This document shows, in pieces, positions 39,304 through 50,097 of a DNA stretch of 64,000 nt. The stretch spans positions 992,001-1,056,000 of the forward strand of contig CP160629.1 of the NCBI GenBank assembly GCA_038993745.2, written 5' to 3'. Origin of the DNA: Aliivibrio fischeri (GTDB lineage: Bacteria; Pseudomonadota; Gammaproteobacteria; Enterobacterales; Vibrionaceae). The notes below the pieces were generated by a model. It made no database searches, was not told the origin of the DNA, and saw only the letters and a list, made by a program, of their open reading frames with translations. Position 1 is the stretch's first letter; each line of letters begins with the position of its first letter. The position numbers and the translations under genes were made by a program.

Positions 39304-40812
39304 TTAGTCCTCCGCTAGTGGCTTAAAGCGACGAAGCTCACTTAGTCGGTAACCTGTGTAGTTACCTAGCATTAGAATAAGTGCTAAGACAATTAGCTGT
39401 ATACCAATGAAGTTAAATGTAAGGTGCTGTACAAATGGGTTTGTCATTGCGATATAAATAATTACCGCTGTTAGTAATGAACCGCCACCTTGTGTAGCAA
39501 CTTCTTTCCAACCTTCTTCTTCCCAAAGGATAGACATACGTTCAACCGTCCAAGATAGAATGATCATTGGGAAGAACGTGATACTCAGACCTGCTGTTAA
39601 TCCAATCTTGAATGCAACGATAGTAAACAGAGAAATGATCATAATAACCGTGATGATAACGGCTGAGATCCTGGCAACTAAGAGTAAGTTAAGTTTTGAT
39701 AAGTAACTTCGGATAATCAAGCCAGTACCAACAATTAACAAGAAGCCTACAATACCTGTTACTAATTGTGTTTGTACAAATGCAACCGCAATTAGAACGG
39801 GCATGAAAGTACCAGATGTTTTTAAGCCGATAATGATTCTTAAGAAAACAACAATCAAGGCTCCAATTGGAATCAACATGATGGTTTTAAACATCGATTG
39901 TTCTTCCAGAGGTAGACTGTGAATCGAGAAGTTTAATAGGTTATCTGCTTCTACTTTTTTATCCGTAGCTGCGGCAGGAGAAATTTCCTGTGCAATCATA
40001 GAGAAGTGAATTTGACTGTTTTTACCACCAACAACATCTAGTAATGAAACGTTAGTCTCATCCCAAAGAAGTAGATTTGACGGTTGGCCTTGTTCGCCTG
40101 TTTCTGGATTAAACAGTATCCAATGTTCACCGCTCCACACTTCAATCATGTGCTGAACTGATTGGCGACGGCGACCATCTTCTAACCAAAGAGTACCAAC
40201 TACTTTATTGTGGATATTCTCAAAGCTCAGTAATTTAGAGATAGCTTGAACTTTAGTCAGGTCATTAAGAAGTAATGATGCATTTTGGTTATCATTATCA
40301 TTAAACTGCTTAATAAGCTCACGAGTCAGTGTAATGTCATTAGAAGAACGTTGGCGCGCTTGTTCTAGTAATGAAATTGCTGCTGCTTCATGTGGTCCTT
40401 CAAATGTTACAGCTTCTGGCTTCTCTGTTTTAGGTGGCTCAATCGTTGCACTAGCTTGAGGGTCAACTAAAATTTGAGTTTTGTAGTACAGAGTTTGAGG
40501 GCCATCAGCTTGACGAATTGTCCATTCAGCTCGACGTCCATGCTCTGTTGTTAGATAAGCAATACCATAGCCTGGAGACGAAGCACTTTCATCGACAATA
40601 GTAAAACCGGTTTGAGTTTGTGGAGCAGCCATAGAAACCTTAACAGGTTTATTTATAGCATCAAATTGAATACGGGCTTCAACATCCCATACTTGGCTTC
40701 TTTCTCCTGGAGTCCAAGGCACACCATATGAGTCATGGCGAAGCCAGCTCAATGTAAGTCCTGCAACAATTAATAGCGAGATAAGAAAATAAAAAGGCAC
40801 TCTTGATGGCAT
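39304..40812 (-). CDS. Inactive transglutaminase-like / 7TM fusion protein (UUP1 type)
   Basis: The 502-residue protein has an N-terminal signal-anchor (about 8-24) and a large periplasmic region containing a transglutaminase-like fold with HMIEVWSGEHWILFNPETG (His and Asn or Asp visible). The catalytic Cys is not visible, so this region is probably a binding domain. After residue about 310 come seven hydrophobic segments. The family is usually described as inactive transglutaminase fused to 7 transmembrane helices. It sits between a peptide ligase and a retropepsin-like protein, suggesting a membrane sensor or transporter for a peptide substrate. Confidence 0.8.
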   Translation of the reverse strand: MPSRVPFYFLISLLIVAGLTLSWLRHDSYGVPWTPGERSQVWDVEARIQFDAINKPVKVSMAAPQTQTGFTIVDESASSPGYGIAYLTTEHGRRAEWTIRQADGPQTLYYKTQILVDPQASATIEPPKTEKPEAVTFEGPHEAAAISLLEQARQRSSNDITLTRELIKQFNDNDNQNASLLLNDLTKVQAISKLLSFENIHNKVVGTLWLEDGRRRQSVQHMIEVWSGEHWILFNPETGEQGQPSNLLLWDETNVSLLDVVGGKNSQIHFSMIAQEISPAAATDKKVEADNLLNFSIHSLPLEEQSMFKTIMLIPIGALIVVFLRIIIGLKTSGTFMPVLIAVAFVQTQLVTGIVGFLLIVGTGLIIRSYLSKLNLLLVARISAVIITVIMIISLFTIVAFKIGLTAGLSITFFPMIILSWTVERMSILWEEEGWKEVATQGGGSLLTAVIIYIAMTNPFVQHLTFNFIGIQLIVLALILMLGNYTGYRLSELRRFKPLAED

Positions 40813-40920
40813 AACGTCCTCATTGTAATGGCATAAGTGGAAGATAATTATAATTGTAATTCATGCGGTAATTTATGCTACTAAGATATTGAATAAATTA
40901 CCGCTTATTTGAGGTAGGAG

Positions 40921-41690
40921 CTATTTTTTGCTTTGAACGAATTCTTTGCTGACATCAACAACAGCGATATCTTGAATAAACTCACGACCTAATAAAACAG
41001 AATGGGTCATGTGAGATCGATCTGCAAGAGTAAATTGAACTTTTTCATGAATTGCACCAAGTTTGATCCATAATTCAACTACTGGACGGCGTTCTGCATC
41101 ATCAGCTGTTGCTTGACGAATTTTTACGTTACGAATAACAGGTGCTGTAATCCACTCCAATTTGCCATCGTCAGCTTTTACGTCTTGGTTTACTAAATGG
41201 AATCGAACCCATTGGCTACCATTACGTTCAAATTCTTGTAAATCAACTGCATTTAAAGAAGAGGTTGTTGCACCTGTATCAATACGAGCGGTAAATGCTT
41301 GTTTGATATCAGCGATTTCAACGTTTTCAATTGCGCCAAGCACAATGGTGTCTTTTAGAGCTTGAGATTGCATAGAAACAGGAAGCGGGGCAAGACGTTT
41401 TTTCTTAGATGTCGCGACTCTAATGCTGTTTTGAATTTTTGTTTGTTCTGAACGAACAATAGATAATTCTTCAGAAACGTTAGATAACTCTTTTTCTAAT
41501 GTAGAAATATAGTCATTTTGAGTCTCAATTTTTGTTTCCATATTATCCAAACGGTGTTTAGATTGGTTTCCATTGATTTAATTGCAGCGACGGTTTCTGA
41601 ATTGTCTGAAGCTAAAGGTTGAGTCTGTTGTGTAAGAGCACAGCCAGAAAGGCTTAAAACTGCAACCAGTGGTAGAATTCGTTGGATCAT
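40921..41690 (-). pseudogene. Retropepsin-like (Zn_protease/RimB-type) lipoprotein, frame broken by 1 bp
   Basis: The N-terminal part (41690 to about 41560) is a lipoprotein signal peptide with lipobox LSGC. The rest (to 40921) is a coiled coil followed by the retropepsin-like domain: DTGATTSSLNAVDL near its centre and LLGREFIQDIAVVDV at the end. The two parts are in different frames. Adding one base to the 3-base run at 41557-41559 (AAA on the minus strand) gives NLKHRLDNMETK, a natural coiled coil. Either a sequencing error or a recent mutation. It is the first gene of the module with the 7TM and ATP-grasp genes. Confidence 0.82.
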
Positions 41691-41724
41691 TTTATGTTCC
41701 GTTGAGTTAAATTAACGAGTGCAT

Positions 41725-41743
41725 GATAACGATAATCAATGGG
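41725..41743. promoter_or_regulatory. Weak Fur-box-like sequence
   Basis: GATAACGATAATCAATGGG matches 14 of 19 positions of the Fur consensus, about 35-53 bases before the retropepsin lipoprotein gene. The first 14 bases match well, the last 5 do not. Confidence 0.25.
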
Positions 41744-41769
41744 AGCGAATAGCCCCCAAATGTTAAAGT

Positions 41770-42744
41770 TTAGTCAGGTTTCTTTGCTATTAAAATCGCA
41801 CGTTTTGGTGCCGGGTGACCTTCAATGGTTTTTGTTGAATCATTTGGGTCTAAGTATTCAGGCAGAGAGTTGTGTTTCATCCATTCAGTAGAGCGTTGCT
41901 CGCCTGTTGTTGTCACACATTCATCTACTATTTTTACATCGACAAATCCCACGCTCTCTAACCATACTTTTAGTGCTCGAGCTGATGGGAAGAAGTATAC
42001 ATTGCGCATTTGAGCGTAGCGATCAACTGGCATTAATACTGCGTTTTCGTCGCCATCAATAACTAATGTTTCTAGCACCAACTCTCCACCTGCAACTAAT
42101 TGATTTTTTAGTTGAATTAGATGATCTAGAGGAGAACGACGGTGATACAACACACCCATGCTAAATACGGTGTCAAACGCATTCAATTCAGGAAGCTGCT
42201 CAATTCCTAATGGCAATAAGTGAGCACGTTGGTCATTCCCCATTAGTTTACGAATTGCTTCAAACTGGATTAAAAACAAATGTGAAGGGTCAATACCCAC
42301 ACACAAACGTGCATCTTCACCAAGCATGCGCCACATATGATATCCGTTACCGCAGCCAACATCTAAAACTGAACGATTTTTTAGTGGTGTAATGTGAGGT
42401 AACAAACGATCCCACTTCCAATCTGATCGCCATTCAGTATCAATATGAATGTCATGAACCGTAAATGGGCCTTTGCGCCACGGATGGAACGTTTGTAATA
42501 AGTTTTCTAATTTTTTGCGTTCGCCATCAATTAATGGTGTGTTATTTGATAGCGTTACTGATGATTTTAAGTCGATATTATCAGCGCATCCCTCTGGGAT
42601 TTTTTTCAACGCTTTTATCCAACGCTCAATATCACCATGTTCTGCATTCTGCCAATCTGTTAGTTGTTGAGGCAATGTATTTAACCAAGGTTGAAGAACG
42701 GTATCTTGGGCAATTAGTTGATAAAAATTAGCAAAATTAAACAT
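41770..42744 (-). CDS. cmoB: tRNA U34 carboxymethyltransferase CmoB
   Basis: CmoB transfers the carboxymethyl group from carboxy-SAM to 5-hydroxyuridine at tRNA position 34, forming cmo5U. The 324-residue protein has a Rossmann SAM fold with [18 protein letters not shown] and [11 protein letters not shown], and the [14 protein letters not shown] segment. It begins 36 bases after the cmoA stop; CmoA makes the cofactor it needs. Confidence 0.96.
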   Translation of the reverse strand: MFNFANFYQLIAQDTVLQPWLNTLPQQLTDWQNAEHGDIERWIKALKKIPEGCADNIDLKSSVTLSNNTPLIDGERKKLENLLQTFHPWRKGPFTVHDIHIDTEWRSDWKWDRLLPHITPLKNRSVLDVGCGNGYHMWRMLGEDARLCVGIDPSHLFLIQFEAIRKLMGNDQRAHLLPLGIEQLPELNAFDTVFSMGVLYHRRSPLDHLIQLKNQLVAGGELVLETLVIDGDENAVLMPVDRYAQMRNVYFFPSARALKVWLESVGFVDVKIVDECVTTTGEQRSTEWMKHNSLPEYLDPNDSTKTIEGHPAPKRAILIAKKPD

Positions 42745-42780
42745 AAATATCTTTATATAGTTGGTGATAACAAAACAGGG

Positions 42781-43530
<750 letters not shown>

Positions 43531-43715
43531 TTATGACATCCATACGAAACTCATACAACTCTAGGTAAATATTGAACTCTACTTACCTAGAACGGCATGA
43601 TTCATAGCACTCCAGCTTATGATGGCGCTATTGTAGTGAATTCTTTAGTTAATGTCTTTAGGGCAATGAAAATTGAAAGCGAACTTTTTCAGAGACCTAA
43701 CAGACTGGAAGTTAC

Positions 43716-43744
43716 TTGGGTATACGTTATTTTTCCTTTATAAT
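43716..43744 (+). promoter_or_regulatory. Sigma-70 promoter of aspS
   Basis: TTGGGT, 17-base spacer, TATAAT: a perfect -10 and a -35 sharing TTG with consensus. A start near 43751 is predicted. Confidence 0.65.
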
Positions 43745-43830
43745 ATCGGCATATTTTTGCGTTTTGTATATTAATTCAGCAGATTGGCTGGTAAATACGT
43801 CATTTAAGCAAGCGTGAATAGAATTATGAA

Positions 43831-43859
43831 AAATGCAGCACTCCTTTTTTGCTGCATTT
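43831..43859 (+). other. Perfect hairpin in the aspS leader
   Basis: AAATGCAGCA, 9-base loop CTCCTTTTT, TGCTGCATTT: a 10-bp stem without mismatch. The loop holds CTCCT, the complement of a Shine-Dalgarno core. No T-run follows on the plus strand, so it is not a standard terminator. Confidence 0.6.
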
Positions 43860-43895
43860 ACTATTGAACATGTATATTAGATTGGGAAAATCATC

Positions 43896-45671
43896 ATGCG
43901 CACCCATTACTGTGGTAACCTGAACAAGTCCCTTGCAGGGCAAACTGTAGAACTTTGCGGCTGGGTAAACCGTCGCCGTGATTTAGGCGGTCTTATCTTT
44001 ATTGATATGCGAGATCGTGAAGGTATCGTTCAGGTAGTTGTTGACCCAGATATGAAAGACGTATTTGAGGTTGCAAGTCAACTGCGTAATGAATTCTGTA
44101 TCAAATTTACTGGTGAAGTTCGTGTTCGTCCTGATAGCCAAGTAAACAAAGATATGGCTACTGGTGAAGTTGAACTTCTAGCGACAGGCCTTGAGATCAT
44201 CAACCGTTCTGCGGCGCTTCCATTAGACTTCAACCAAACTAACTCAGAAGAGCAACGTCTGAAGTATCGTTACATTGATTTACGTCGTCCAGAAATGAGT
44301 GACCGTATCAAGTTACGTGCTCGTGCATCAAGCTTCGTTCGTCGTTTCTTAGATGAAAACTTATTCCTAGATATCGAAACGCCAGTATTAACGAAAGCAA
44401 CACCAGAAGGTGCTCGTGACTACTTAGTACCAAGCCGTGTTCATAAAGGTAGCTTCTACGCTCTACCACAATCACCACAGCTATTTAAACAATTGCTAAT
44501 GATGTCTGGTTTTGATCGTTACTACCAAATCGTAAAATGTTTCCGTGATGAAGATTTACGTGCTGACCGTCAACCTGAATTTACTCAAATCGATATCGAA
44601 ACCTCATTCATGACTTCTCAAGAAGTTCGTAATGTGACTGAGCGTCTTGTTCACGATATGTGGAAAGAGCTTCTAGATGTTGAACTTGGTCAATTCCCTG
44701 TAATGCCATTCTCTGAAGCGATGCGTCGTTTTGGTTCTGATAAACCAGATCTACGTAACCCGCTTGAACTTGTTGACGTTGCTGACCTTGTTAAAGATGT
44801 AGACTTCAAAGTGTTCTCAGGTCCTGCAAATGATGAAAAAGGTCGTGTAGCAGTTATCCGTGTACCAGGTGGTGCTTCATTATCTCGTAAGCAAATCGAT
44901 GAGTATGGTAACTTCGTAGGTATCTACGGTGCGAAAGGTCTAGCTTGGATGAAAGTGAACGATCGTGCTGCAGGTTTTGAAGGTGTTCAATCTCCAGTTG
45001 CTAAGTTCTTAAATGAAGAAGTAGTAAACGCAATTCTTGAGCGTACTCAAGCTGAAACAGGCGACATCATCCTATTTGGTGCCGATAAAGCGGGTATCGT
45101 ATCGGAAGCTATGGGTGCACTACGTCTTAAGTTAGGTACTGACCTTGAGCTAACAGATACATCTGCATGGGCTCCATTATGGGTTGTTGATTTCCCAATG
45201 TTTGAAGAAGACGGTGAAGGTAACTTGCATGCGATGCACCACCCATTCACATCTCCTTTAGGTGTTTCTGCTGAAGAGCTACAAGCTAACCCAGCAGCAG
45301 CTAACTCTGATGCATACGATATGGTAATTAACGGCTACGAAGTTGGTGGTGGTTCTGTACGTATCCATAATGCAGAAATGCAAACAGCGGTATTTGGTAT
45401 CCTAGGTATCGAAGCTAAAGAACAACAAGAGAAATTTGGTTTCTTACTTGAAGCTCTAAAATACGGCACGCCGCCACACGCAGGTCTTGCTTTTGGTCTT
45501 GACCGTCTAGCAATGCTACTTTGTGGTACAGAAAACATCCGTGATGTTATCGCGTTCCCTAAAACAACGGCTGCAGCATGTCTACTTACAGACGCTCCAA
45601 GCCTAGCAAACCCTGCTTCTTTAGAAGAATTGGCGATTGCAGTTAAACTTGCAGAGAAAAAAGACGCATAA
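43896..45671 (+). CDS. aspS: Aspartyl-tRNA synthetase
   Basis: This class II synthetase charges tRNA-Asp. The 591-residue protein has the N-terminal OB fold ([22 protein letters not shown]), motif 2 ([19 protein letters not shown]), the bacterial insertion domain, and motif 3 ([15 protein letters not shown]). Length is typical of the bacterial type. It has a weak ribosome-binding site and a structured leader. A terminator follows. Confidence 0.97.
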   Translation: MRTHYCGNLNKSLAGQTVELCGWVNRRRDLGGLIFIDMRDREGIVQVVVDPDMKDVFEVASQLRNEFCIKFTGEVRVRPDSQVNKDMATGEVELLATGLEIINRSAALPLDFNQTNSEEQRLKYRYIDLRRPEMSDRIKLRARASSFVRRFLDENLFLDIETPVLTKATPEGARDYLVPSRVHKGSFYALPQSPQLFKQLLMMSGFDRYYQIVKCFRDEDLRADRQPEFTQIDIETSFMTSQEVRNVTERLVHDMWKELLDVELGQFPVMPFSEAMRRFGSDKPDLRNPLELVDVADLVKDVDFKVFSGPANDEKGRVAVIRVPGGASLSRKQIDEYGNFVGIYGAKGLAWMKVNDRAAGFEGVQSPVAKFLNEEVVNAILERTQAETGDIILFGADKAGIVSEAMGALRLKLGTDLELTDTSAWAPLWVVDFPMFEEDGEGNLHAMHHPFTSPLGVSAEELQANPAAANSDAYDMVINGYEVGGGSVRIHNAEMQTAVFGILGIEAKEQQEKFGFLLEALKYGTPPHAGLAFGLDRLAMLLCGTENIRDVIAFPKTTAAACLLTDAPSLANPASLEELAIAVKLAEKKDA

Positions 45672-45690
45672 TTAGCGTTTAACTCTTTGT

Positions 45691-45722
45691 AAAAATGCCC
45701 GTATTTATGCGGGCATTTTTGT
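45691..45722 (+). terminator. aspS terminator
   Basis: AAAAATGCCCG, loop, CGGGCATTTTT, 20 bases past the stop. Confidence 0.9.
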
Positions 45723-45822
45723 ATCTATACTATGTAAAGTGAGACAGCTCTTTATTACTAATACCTTGAGTTTATAGTGGTATCTAGCTAATATACATGT
45801 ATAAATAATCAGTGGTTTTTAT

Positions 45823-46343
45823 ATGTCTATCATTTTAGGGATTGATCCCGGCTCACGTATTACTGGATATGGTGTTATTCGCCAGAATGGCCGTCATCTG
45901 CAATATCTTGGCAGCGGTTGTATTCGTATGTCTGAAAAAGAACTACCTGGTCGATTAAAGCAAATTTATGCGGGGTTTCTGAAATCATCACGCAATTCCA
46001 ACCTGATGTGTTTGCGATTGAACAAGTATTTATGTCAAAAAATGCTGACTCAGCATTAAAGCTTGGTCAAGCAAGAGGCAGTGCAATTGTCGCCGCGGTG
46101 AATGCAGACTTACCCGTTTACGAATATGCAGCTCGTTTAATTAAGCAAGCAGTAACAGGGACGGGGGCTGCTGATAAATCTCAAGTTCAACATATGGTCA
46201 TGAGTATGCTGAAATTACCGGCTAAACCACAAGCCGATGCCGCTGATGCATTAGGCGCAGCTATTTGTCATGCAAATACCAATAAAACATTAATTGCGCT
46301 AGCCGGAAAAGCAACGGGTGCACGTCGTGGGCGTTATAGATAA
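45823..46343 (+). pseudogene. ruvC: Holliday-junction resolvase RuvC, frame broken by 1 bp
   Basis: RuvC cleaves four-way junctions presented by RuvAB. The first frame encodes the start [15 protein letters not shown] with the catalytic Asp near residue 7, up to QIYAG. It then reads out of frame to a stop at 46059. The other frame continues [23 protein letters not shown] (with catalytic Glu) through [14 protein letters not shown] to 46343. Adding one G to the GGGG at 45972-45975 restores [22 protein letters not shown], a normal RuvC sequence of about 173 residues. Since RuvC is usually retained, a sequencing error is the leading explanation. Confidence 0.93.
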
Positions 46344-46448
46344 AGAACACCAGTGTCGCTTGTTATAAATTCTCATTTCTTTTACTGGATATCTATCCAG
46401 TTCTTTATTACTATCTTAACTTATTATTTATTTTAAAGAGTATCTATT

Positions 46449-47072
46449 GTGATTGGACGTCTTCGCGGAAATTTATTAGAAAAACAACCACCAGAATTAT
46501 TAATTGAAGTGAGTGGTATTGGCTATGAAGTACAGATGCCAATGAGCTGTTTTTATGAATTACCAGAAGTGGGTTCGGAAGCCATTATTTATACTCATTA
46601 TGTTGTACGTGAAGATGCACAGCTACTATATGGTTTTAATACTAAAAATGAACGAGCGTTGTTTCGTGAAGTAATTAAAGCAAATGGTGTTGGTCCTAAA
46701 CTGGGCTTAGCTATTCTATCAGGAATGACGGCAGCGCAATTTGTGCAAAGTGTTGAACGTGAAGATATCTCAACTTTAGTTAAGTTACCGGGTGTTGGTA
46801 AAAAGACAGCGGAAAGACTTGTTGTTGAAATGAAAGATAGATTAAAAGGATGGGGAGCGGGTGATCTGTTTACGCCAGCTACCGATGCAGCGCCAATGGA
46901 TGATGGTTCAGAGTTCATTACTTCTCCACAAAGTGCTGTGGATGAAGCCGTCAGTGCATTAATTGCATTAGGTTATAAACCTCAGCAAGCATCCAAAACT
47001 GTTTCTCAAATTGCTAAGCCGGACATGACCAGCGAAGTATTGATCCGTGAATCATTAAAGTCGATGATTTAA
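46449..47072 (+). CDS. ruvA: Holliday-junction branch-migration protein RuvA
   Basis: RuvA binds the junction core as a tetramer and loads RuvB. The 207-residue protein has the OB-fold domain ([10 protein letters not shown]), two helix-hairpin-helix motifs ([11 protein letters not shown] and [14 protein letters not shown]), and the C-terminal domain III that contacts RuvB. It starts with GTG. ruvB follows 27 bases downstream. Confidence 0.96.
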   Translation: MIGRLRGNLLEKQPPELLIEVSGIGYEVQMPMSCFYELPEVGSEAIIYTHYVVREDAQLLYGFNTKNERALFREVIKANGVGPKLGLAILSGMTAAQFVQSVEREDISTLVKLPGVGKKTAERLVVEMKDRLKGWGAGDLFTPATDAAPMDDGSEFITSPQSAVDEAVSALIALGYKPQQASKTVSQIAKPDMTSEVLIRESLKSMI

Positions 47073-47099
47073 TCATCTTCTAATTGTTGAGTACTTATT

Positions 47100-48113
47100 A
47101 TGATTGAAGCTGATCGTTTAATTGCAGCAGATAACCCAACTTTTCGTGAAGAGGATGTGATTGATAGAGCCATCCGTCCTAAAAAGCTAGATGATTACCA
47201 AGGCCAAGACCATGTTCGTAGCCAAATGGAGATTTTCATTAAAGCTGCACAAATGCGTGAAGAAGCACTGGATCACTTACTCATTTTTGGCCCTCCAGGT
47301 TTAGGTAAGACAACATTAGCCAATATTGTAGCTAATGAGATGGGCGTGAATATAAGAACGACATCAGGACCTGTTCTTGAAAAAGCAGGGGACTTAGCTG
47401 CATTACTGACTAATTTAGAAGAAAACGACATTTTATTTATTGATGAAATTCATCGTTTAAGTCCTATGGTTGAAGAAGTGCTTTATCCTGCGATGGAAGA
47501 CTATCAACTTGATATCATGATAGGTGAAGGCCCAGCAGCACGTTCAATAAAGATAGATTTACCTCCGTTTACTTTAATTGGTGCAACGACAAGGGCTGGA
47601 TCATTAACATCTCCGCTTCGTGATCGTTTTGGTATTGTCCAACGTTTAGAATATTACAAGGTAGAAGATCTTCAACATATTGTTCAACGCAGTGCAGATT
47701 GTTTGAATTTATCCATGGAATCTGAAGGTGCATTAGAAGTGGCTCGTCGTGCACGCGGTACTCCACGTATTGCCAACCGTTTATTACGTCGTGTTCGTGA
47801 CTATGCTGAAGTCATGAGTGACGGGAACATTTCATCTGAGATTGCTGATAAAGCGCTTAATATGCTCGATGTGGACGTTCGTGGTTTTGATTACATGGAC
47901 AGAAAGTTATTGTTAGCTATTATGGAAAAGTTTGATGGTGGGCCTGTTGGTTTAGATAATATTGCAGCAGCCATTGGTGAAGAGCGTGATACCATTGAAG
48001 ATGTTATTGAACCTTATCTCATTCAGCAAGGTTATCTGCAAAGAACGCCTAGAGGACGAATTGTATCCGATAGAGCGTATCTACATTTTGGAATTGATAA
48101 GCCTGATAAATAG
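47100..48113 (+). CDS. ruvB: Holliday-junction helicase RuvB
   Basis: RuvB is the AAA+ motor that drives branch migration. The 337-residue protein has Walker [10 protein letters not shown] near 63-71, Walker B LFIDEIHR, sensor 1 ([10 protein letters not shown]), the arginine-finger region near PLRDRFG, and the C-terminal winged helix [11 protein letters not shown]. It shares a unit with ruvA. Confidence 0.97.
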   Translation: MIEADRLIAADNPTFREEDVIDRAIRPKKLDDYQGQDHVRSQMEIFIKAAQMREEALDHLLIFGPPGLGKTTLANIVANEMGVNIRTTSGPVLEKAGDLAALLTNLEENDILFIDEIHRLSPMVEEVLYPAMEDYQLDIMIGEGPAARSIKIDLPPFTLIGATTRAGSLTSPLRDRFGIVQRLEYYKVEDLQHIVQRSADCLNLSMESEGALEVARRARGTPRIANRLLRRVRDYAEVMSDGNISSEIADKALNMLDVDVRGFDYMDRKLLLAIMEKFDGGPVGLDNIAAAIGEERDTIEDVIEPYLIQQGYLQRTPRGRIVSDRAYLHFGIDKPDK

Positions 48114-48175
48114 ATTTCGTTACAGTATTAATATATTTACACAGTCTATTAATATTTCAAGCTGAGTTAATTGAA

Positions 48176-48204
48176 AGCGAGTGATCAAAATCACTCGTTT
48201 TTTC
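48176..48204 (+). terminator. ruvAB terminator
   Basis: CGAGTGAT-CAAA-ATCACTCG followed by TTTTTT, about 65 bases past ruvB. Confidence 0.88.
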
Positions 48205-48490
48205 GTATATGGATTATTGAAAGTGTGAAAAATGAACACTTACTAAAAATAAATGTAATTAACTTACAATTTTGAGACAAACCTTTTGAAAGAAATCTTG
48301 TTTCCTATTAATATTAGCGGGTTCTATATTAGAGTTAACTTAACATTAAATTAACCTGATTTACACATTTATGTAACACTTTGTGGTTATTAATACGCTA
48401 ATGAATATTAAGACTACATAAATAAGGTGTTTACGCTCACTTAAAAGTATGGAAGTACTGTGTCATTCAGCCTGACACAAAGGAGTTCTC
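48205..48490 (+). promoter_or_regulatory. cydA upstream region
   Basis: About 285 bases with no ORF. The stretch around 48335-48360 carries TTAACTTAACATTAAATTAAC, repeats of the ArcA-box word GTTAA/TTAAC. No clear FNR palindrome is visible. An AAAGGAG ribosome-binding site lies directly before cydA. Confidence 0.4.
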
Positions 48491-50080
48491 ATGATCACTG
48501 ATGTAGTGGAGTTATCGCGTCTGCAATTTGCAATGACAGCGATGTATCACTTCCTATTCGTTCCTCTGACTCTAGGTATGGCCTTTTTATTGGCTATTAT
48601 GGAGTCTTTATATGTAATGACCGACAAACAAATCTACAAGGACATGACAAAGTTCTGGGGTAAATTGTTCGGTATTAACTTTGCACTAGGTGTAGCAACT
48701 GGTTTAACAATGGAATTCCAGTTTGGTACTAACTGGTCTTACTATTCACACTACGTTGGTGATATTTTCGGGGCTCCTCTTGCCATCGAAGCACTAATGG
48801 CTTTCTTCTTAGAATCTACTTTTGTTGGTTTATTCTTCTTTGGTTGGGATCGTTTATCTAAACGTCAACACCTTGCAGTAACTTGGTTAGTTGCTTTAGG
48901 TTCAAACTTCTCAGCTCTTTGGATTCTAGTAGCTAACGGCTGGATGCAAAACCCAGTAGGTGCAGAATTTAACTTTGAAACAATGCGTATGGAAATGGTG
49001 AGCTTCGCTGAAGTTGTACTAAACCCAGTAGCACAAGTTAAATTTGTTCACACTGTAGCATCAGGTTACACATGTGGCGCAATGTTCGTACTAGGTATCA
49101 GTTCTTACTACCTACTAAAAGGCCGTGATATTGCATTTGCACGTCGTTCATTCGCAATCGCAGCTTCTTTTGGTATGGCATCAATCCTATCTGTAATGGT
49201 TCTTGGTGATGAGTCTGGCTATGAGCTAGGTGAAGTACAACAAGTTAAACTTGCTGCTATCGAAGCTGAATGGCATACAGAAGAAGCGCCTGCTGCGTTT
49301 ACTGTGATTGGTTTACCAAATCAAGAATCTATGGAAACAGATTACGCAATTAAGATCCCATATGTAATGGGTATTATTGCGACTCGTTCTTTAGATAAGC
49401 AAGTGACTGGTTTACGTGATCTTAAAGACCAACATGAACTTCGCATCCGAAACGGTATGGTTGCGTACGGTCTACTTGAGAAATTACGTAATGGTGAGAA
49501 AACACCTGAAAACATTGCTGCATTTGATGATGTAAAACATGACTTAGGTTATGGCTTACTTCTTAAGCGTTATACAGATAACGTAGTTGATGCAACAGAA
49601 GACCAAATCAAAGCGGCTGCGGATGATTCTATTCCAACTGTATGGCCATTGTTCTTCTCATTCCGAATCATGGTTGCGTGTGGCGTATTAATGCTTGGTA
49701 TCTTTGCTTTTGCATTCATTCAAACATGTCGTCAAAAAATCGAAGCGAAGCCTTGGTTACTTAAAGCTGCACTATTTGGTATGCCATTACCATGGATTGC
49801 GATTGAAGCAGGTTGGTTCGTAGCAGAATATGGTCGTCAACCATGGGCTGTTGGTGAGATCTTACCTGTAAACGTAGCGGCATCAGCACTAACTGCAACT
49901 GAAATTCTAATTTCAATGGCTGCAATTATTGGCTTGTACACGATTTTCTTGATTGCTGAAGTTTACCTAATGGTTAAATTTGCTCGTAAAGGCCCAAGTA
50001 GCTTGAAAACAGGCCGCTACCACTTTGAGCAAAATGGTCAAGATTCAGAAGCGAAATTAACTCGCCAAGTAGAAGCATAA
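48491..50080 (+). CDS. cydA: Cytochrome bd-I oxidase subunit I (CydA)
   Basis: Quinol-binding haem subunit of the high-affinity oxidase. The 529-residue protein has about nine membrane segments; axial haem ligands are visible as His20 in MYHFLF, His near VHTVASGY (about 185), and a Met further on. The [12 protein letters not shown] motif and a long Q-loop are present. It heads the cydABX-ybgE unit with cydB 17 bases on. Confidence 0.97.
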   Translation: MITDVVELSRLQFAMTAMYHFLFVPLTLGMAFLLAIMESLYVMTDKQIYKDMTKFWGKLFGINFALGVATGLTMEFQFGTNWSYYSHYVGDIFGAPLAIEALMAFFLESTFVGLFFFGWDRLSKRQHLAVTWLVALGSNFSALWILVANGWMQNPVGAEFNFETMRMEMVSFAEVVLNPVAQVKFVHTVASGYTCGAMFVLGISSYYLLKGRDIAFARRSFAIAASFGMASILSVMVLGDESGYELGEVQQVKLAAIEAEWHTEEAPAAFTVIGLPNQESMETDYAIKIPYVMGIIATRSLDKQVTGLRDLKDQHELRIRNGMVAYGLLEKLRNGEKTPENIAAFDDVKHDLGYGLLLKRYTDNVVDATEDQIKAAADDSIPTVWPLFFSFRIMVACGVLMLGIFAFAFIQTCRQKIEAKPWLLKAALFGMPLPWIAIEAGWFVAEYGRQPWAVGEILPVNVAASALTATEILISMAAIIGLYTIFLIAEVYLMVKFARKGPSSLKTGRYHFEQNGQDSEAKLTRQVEA

Positions 50081-50097
50081 AAACGGAGATTTGAGCA

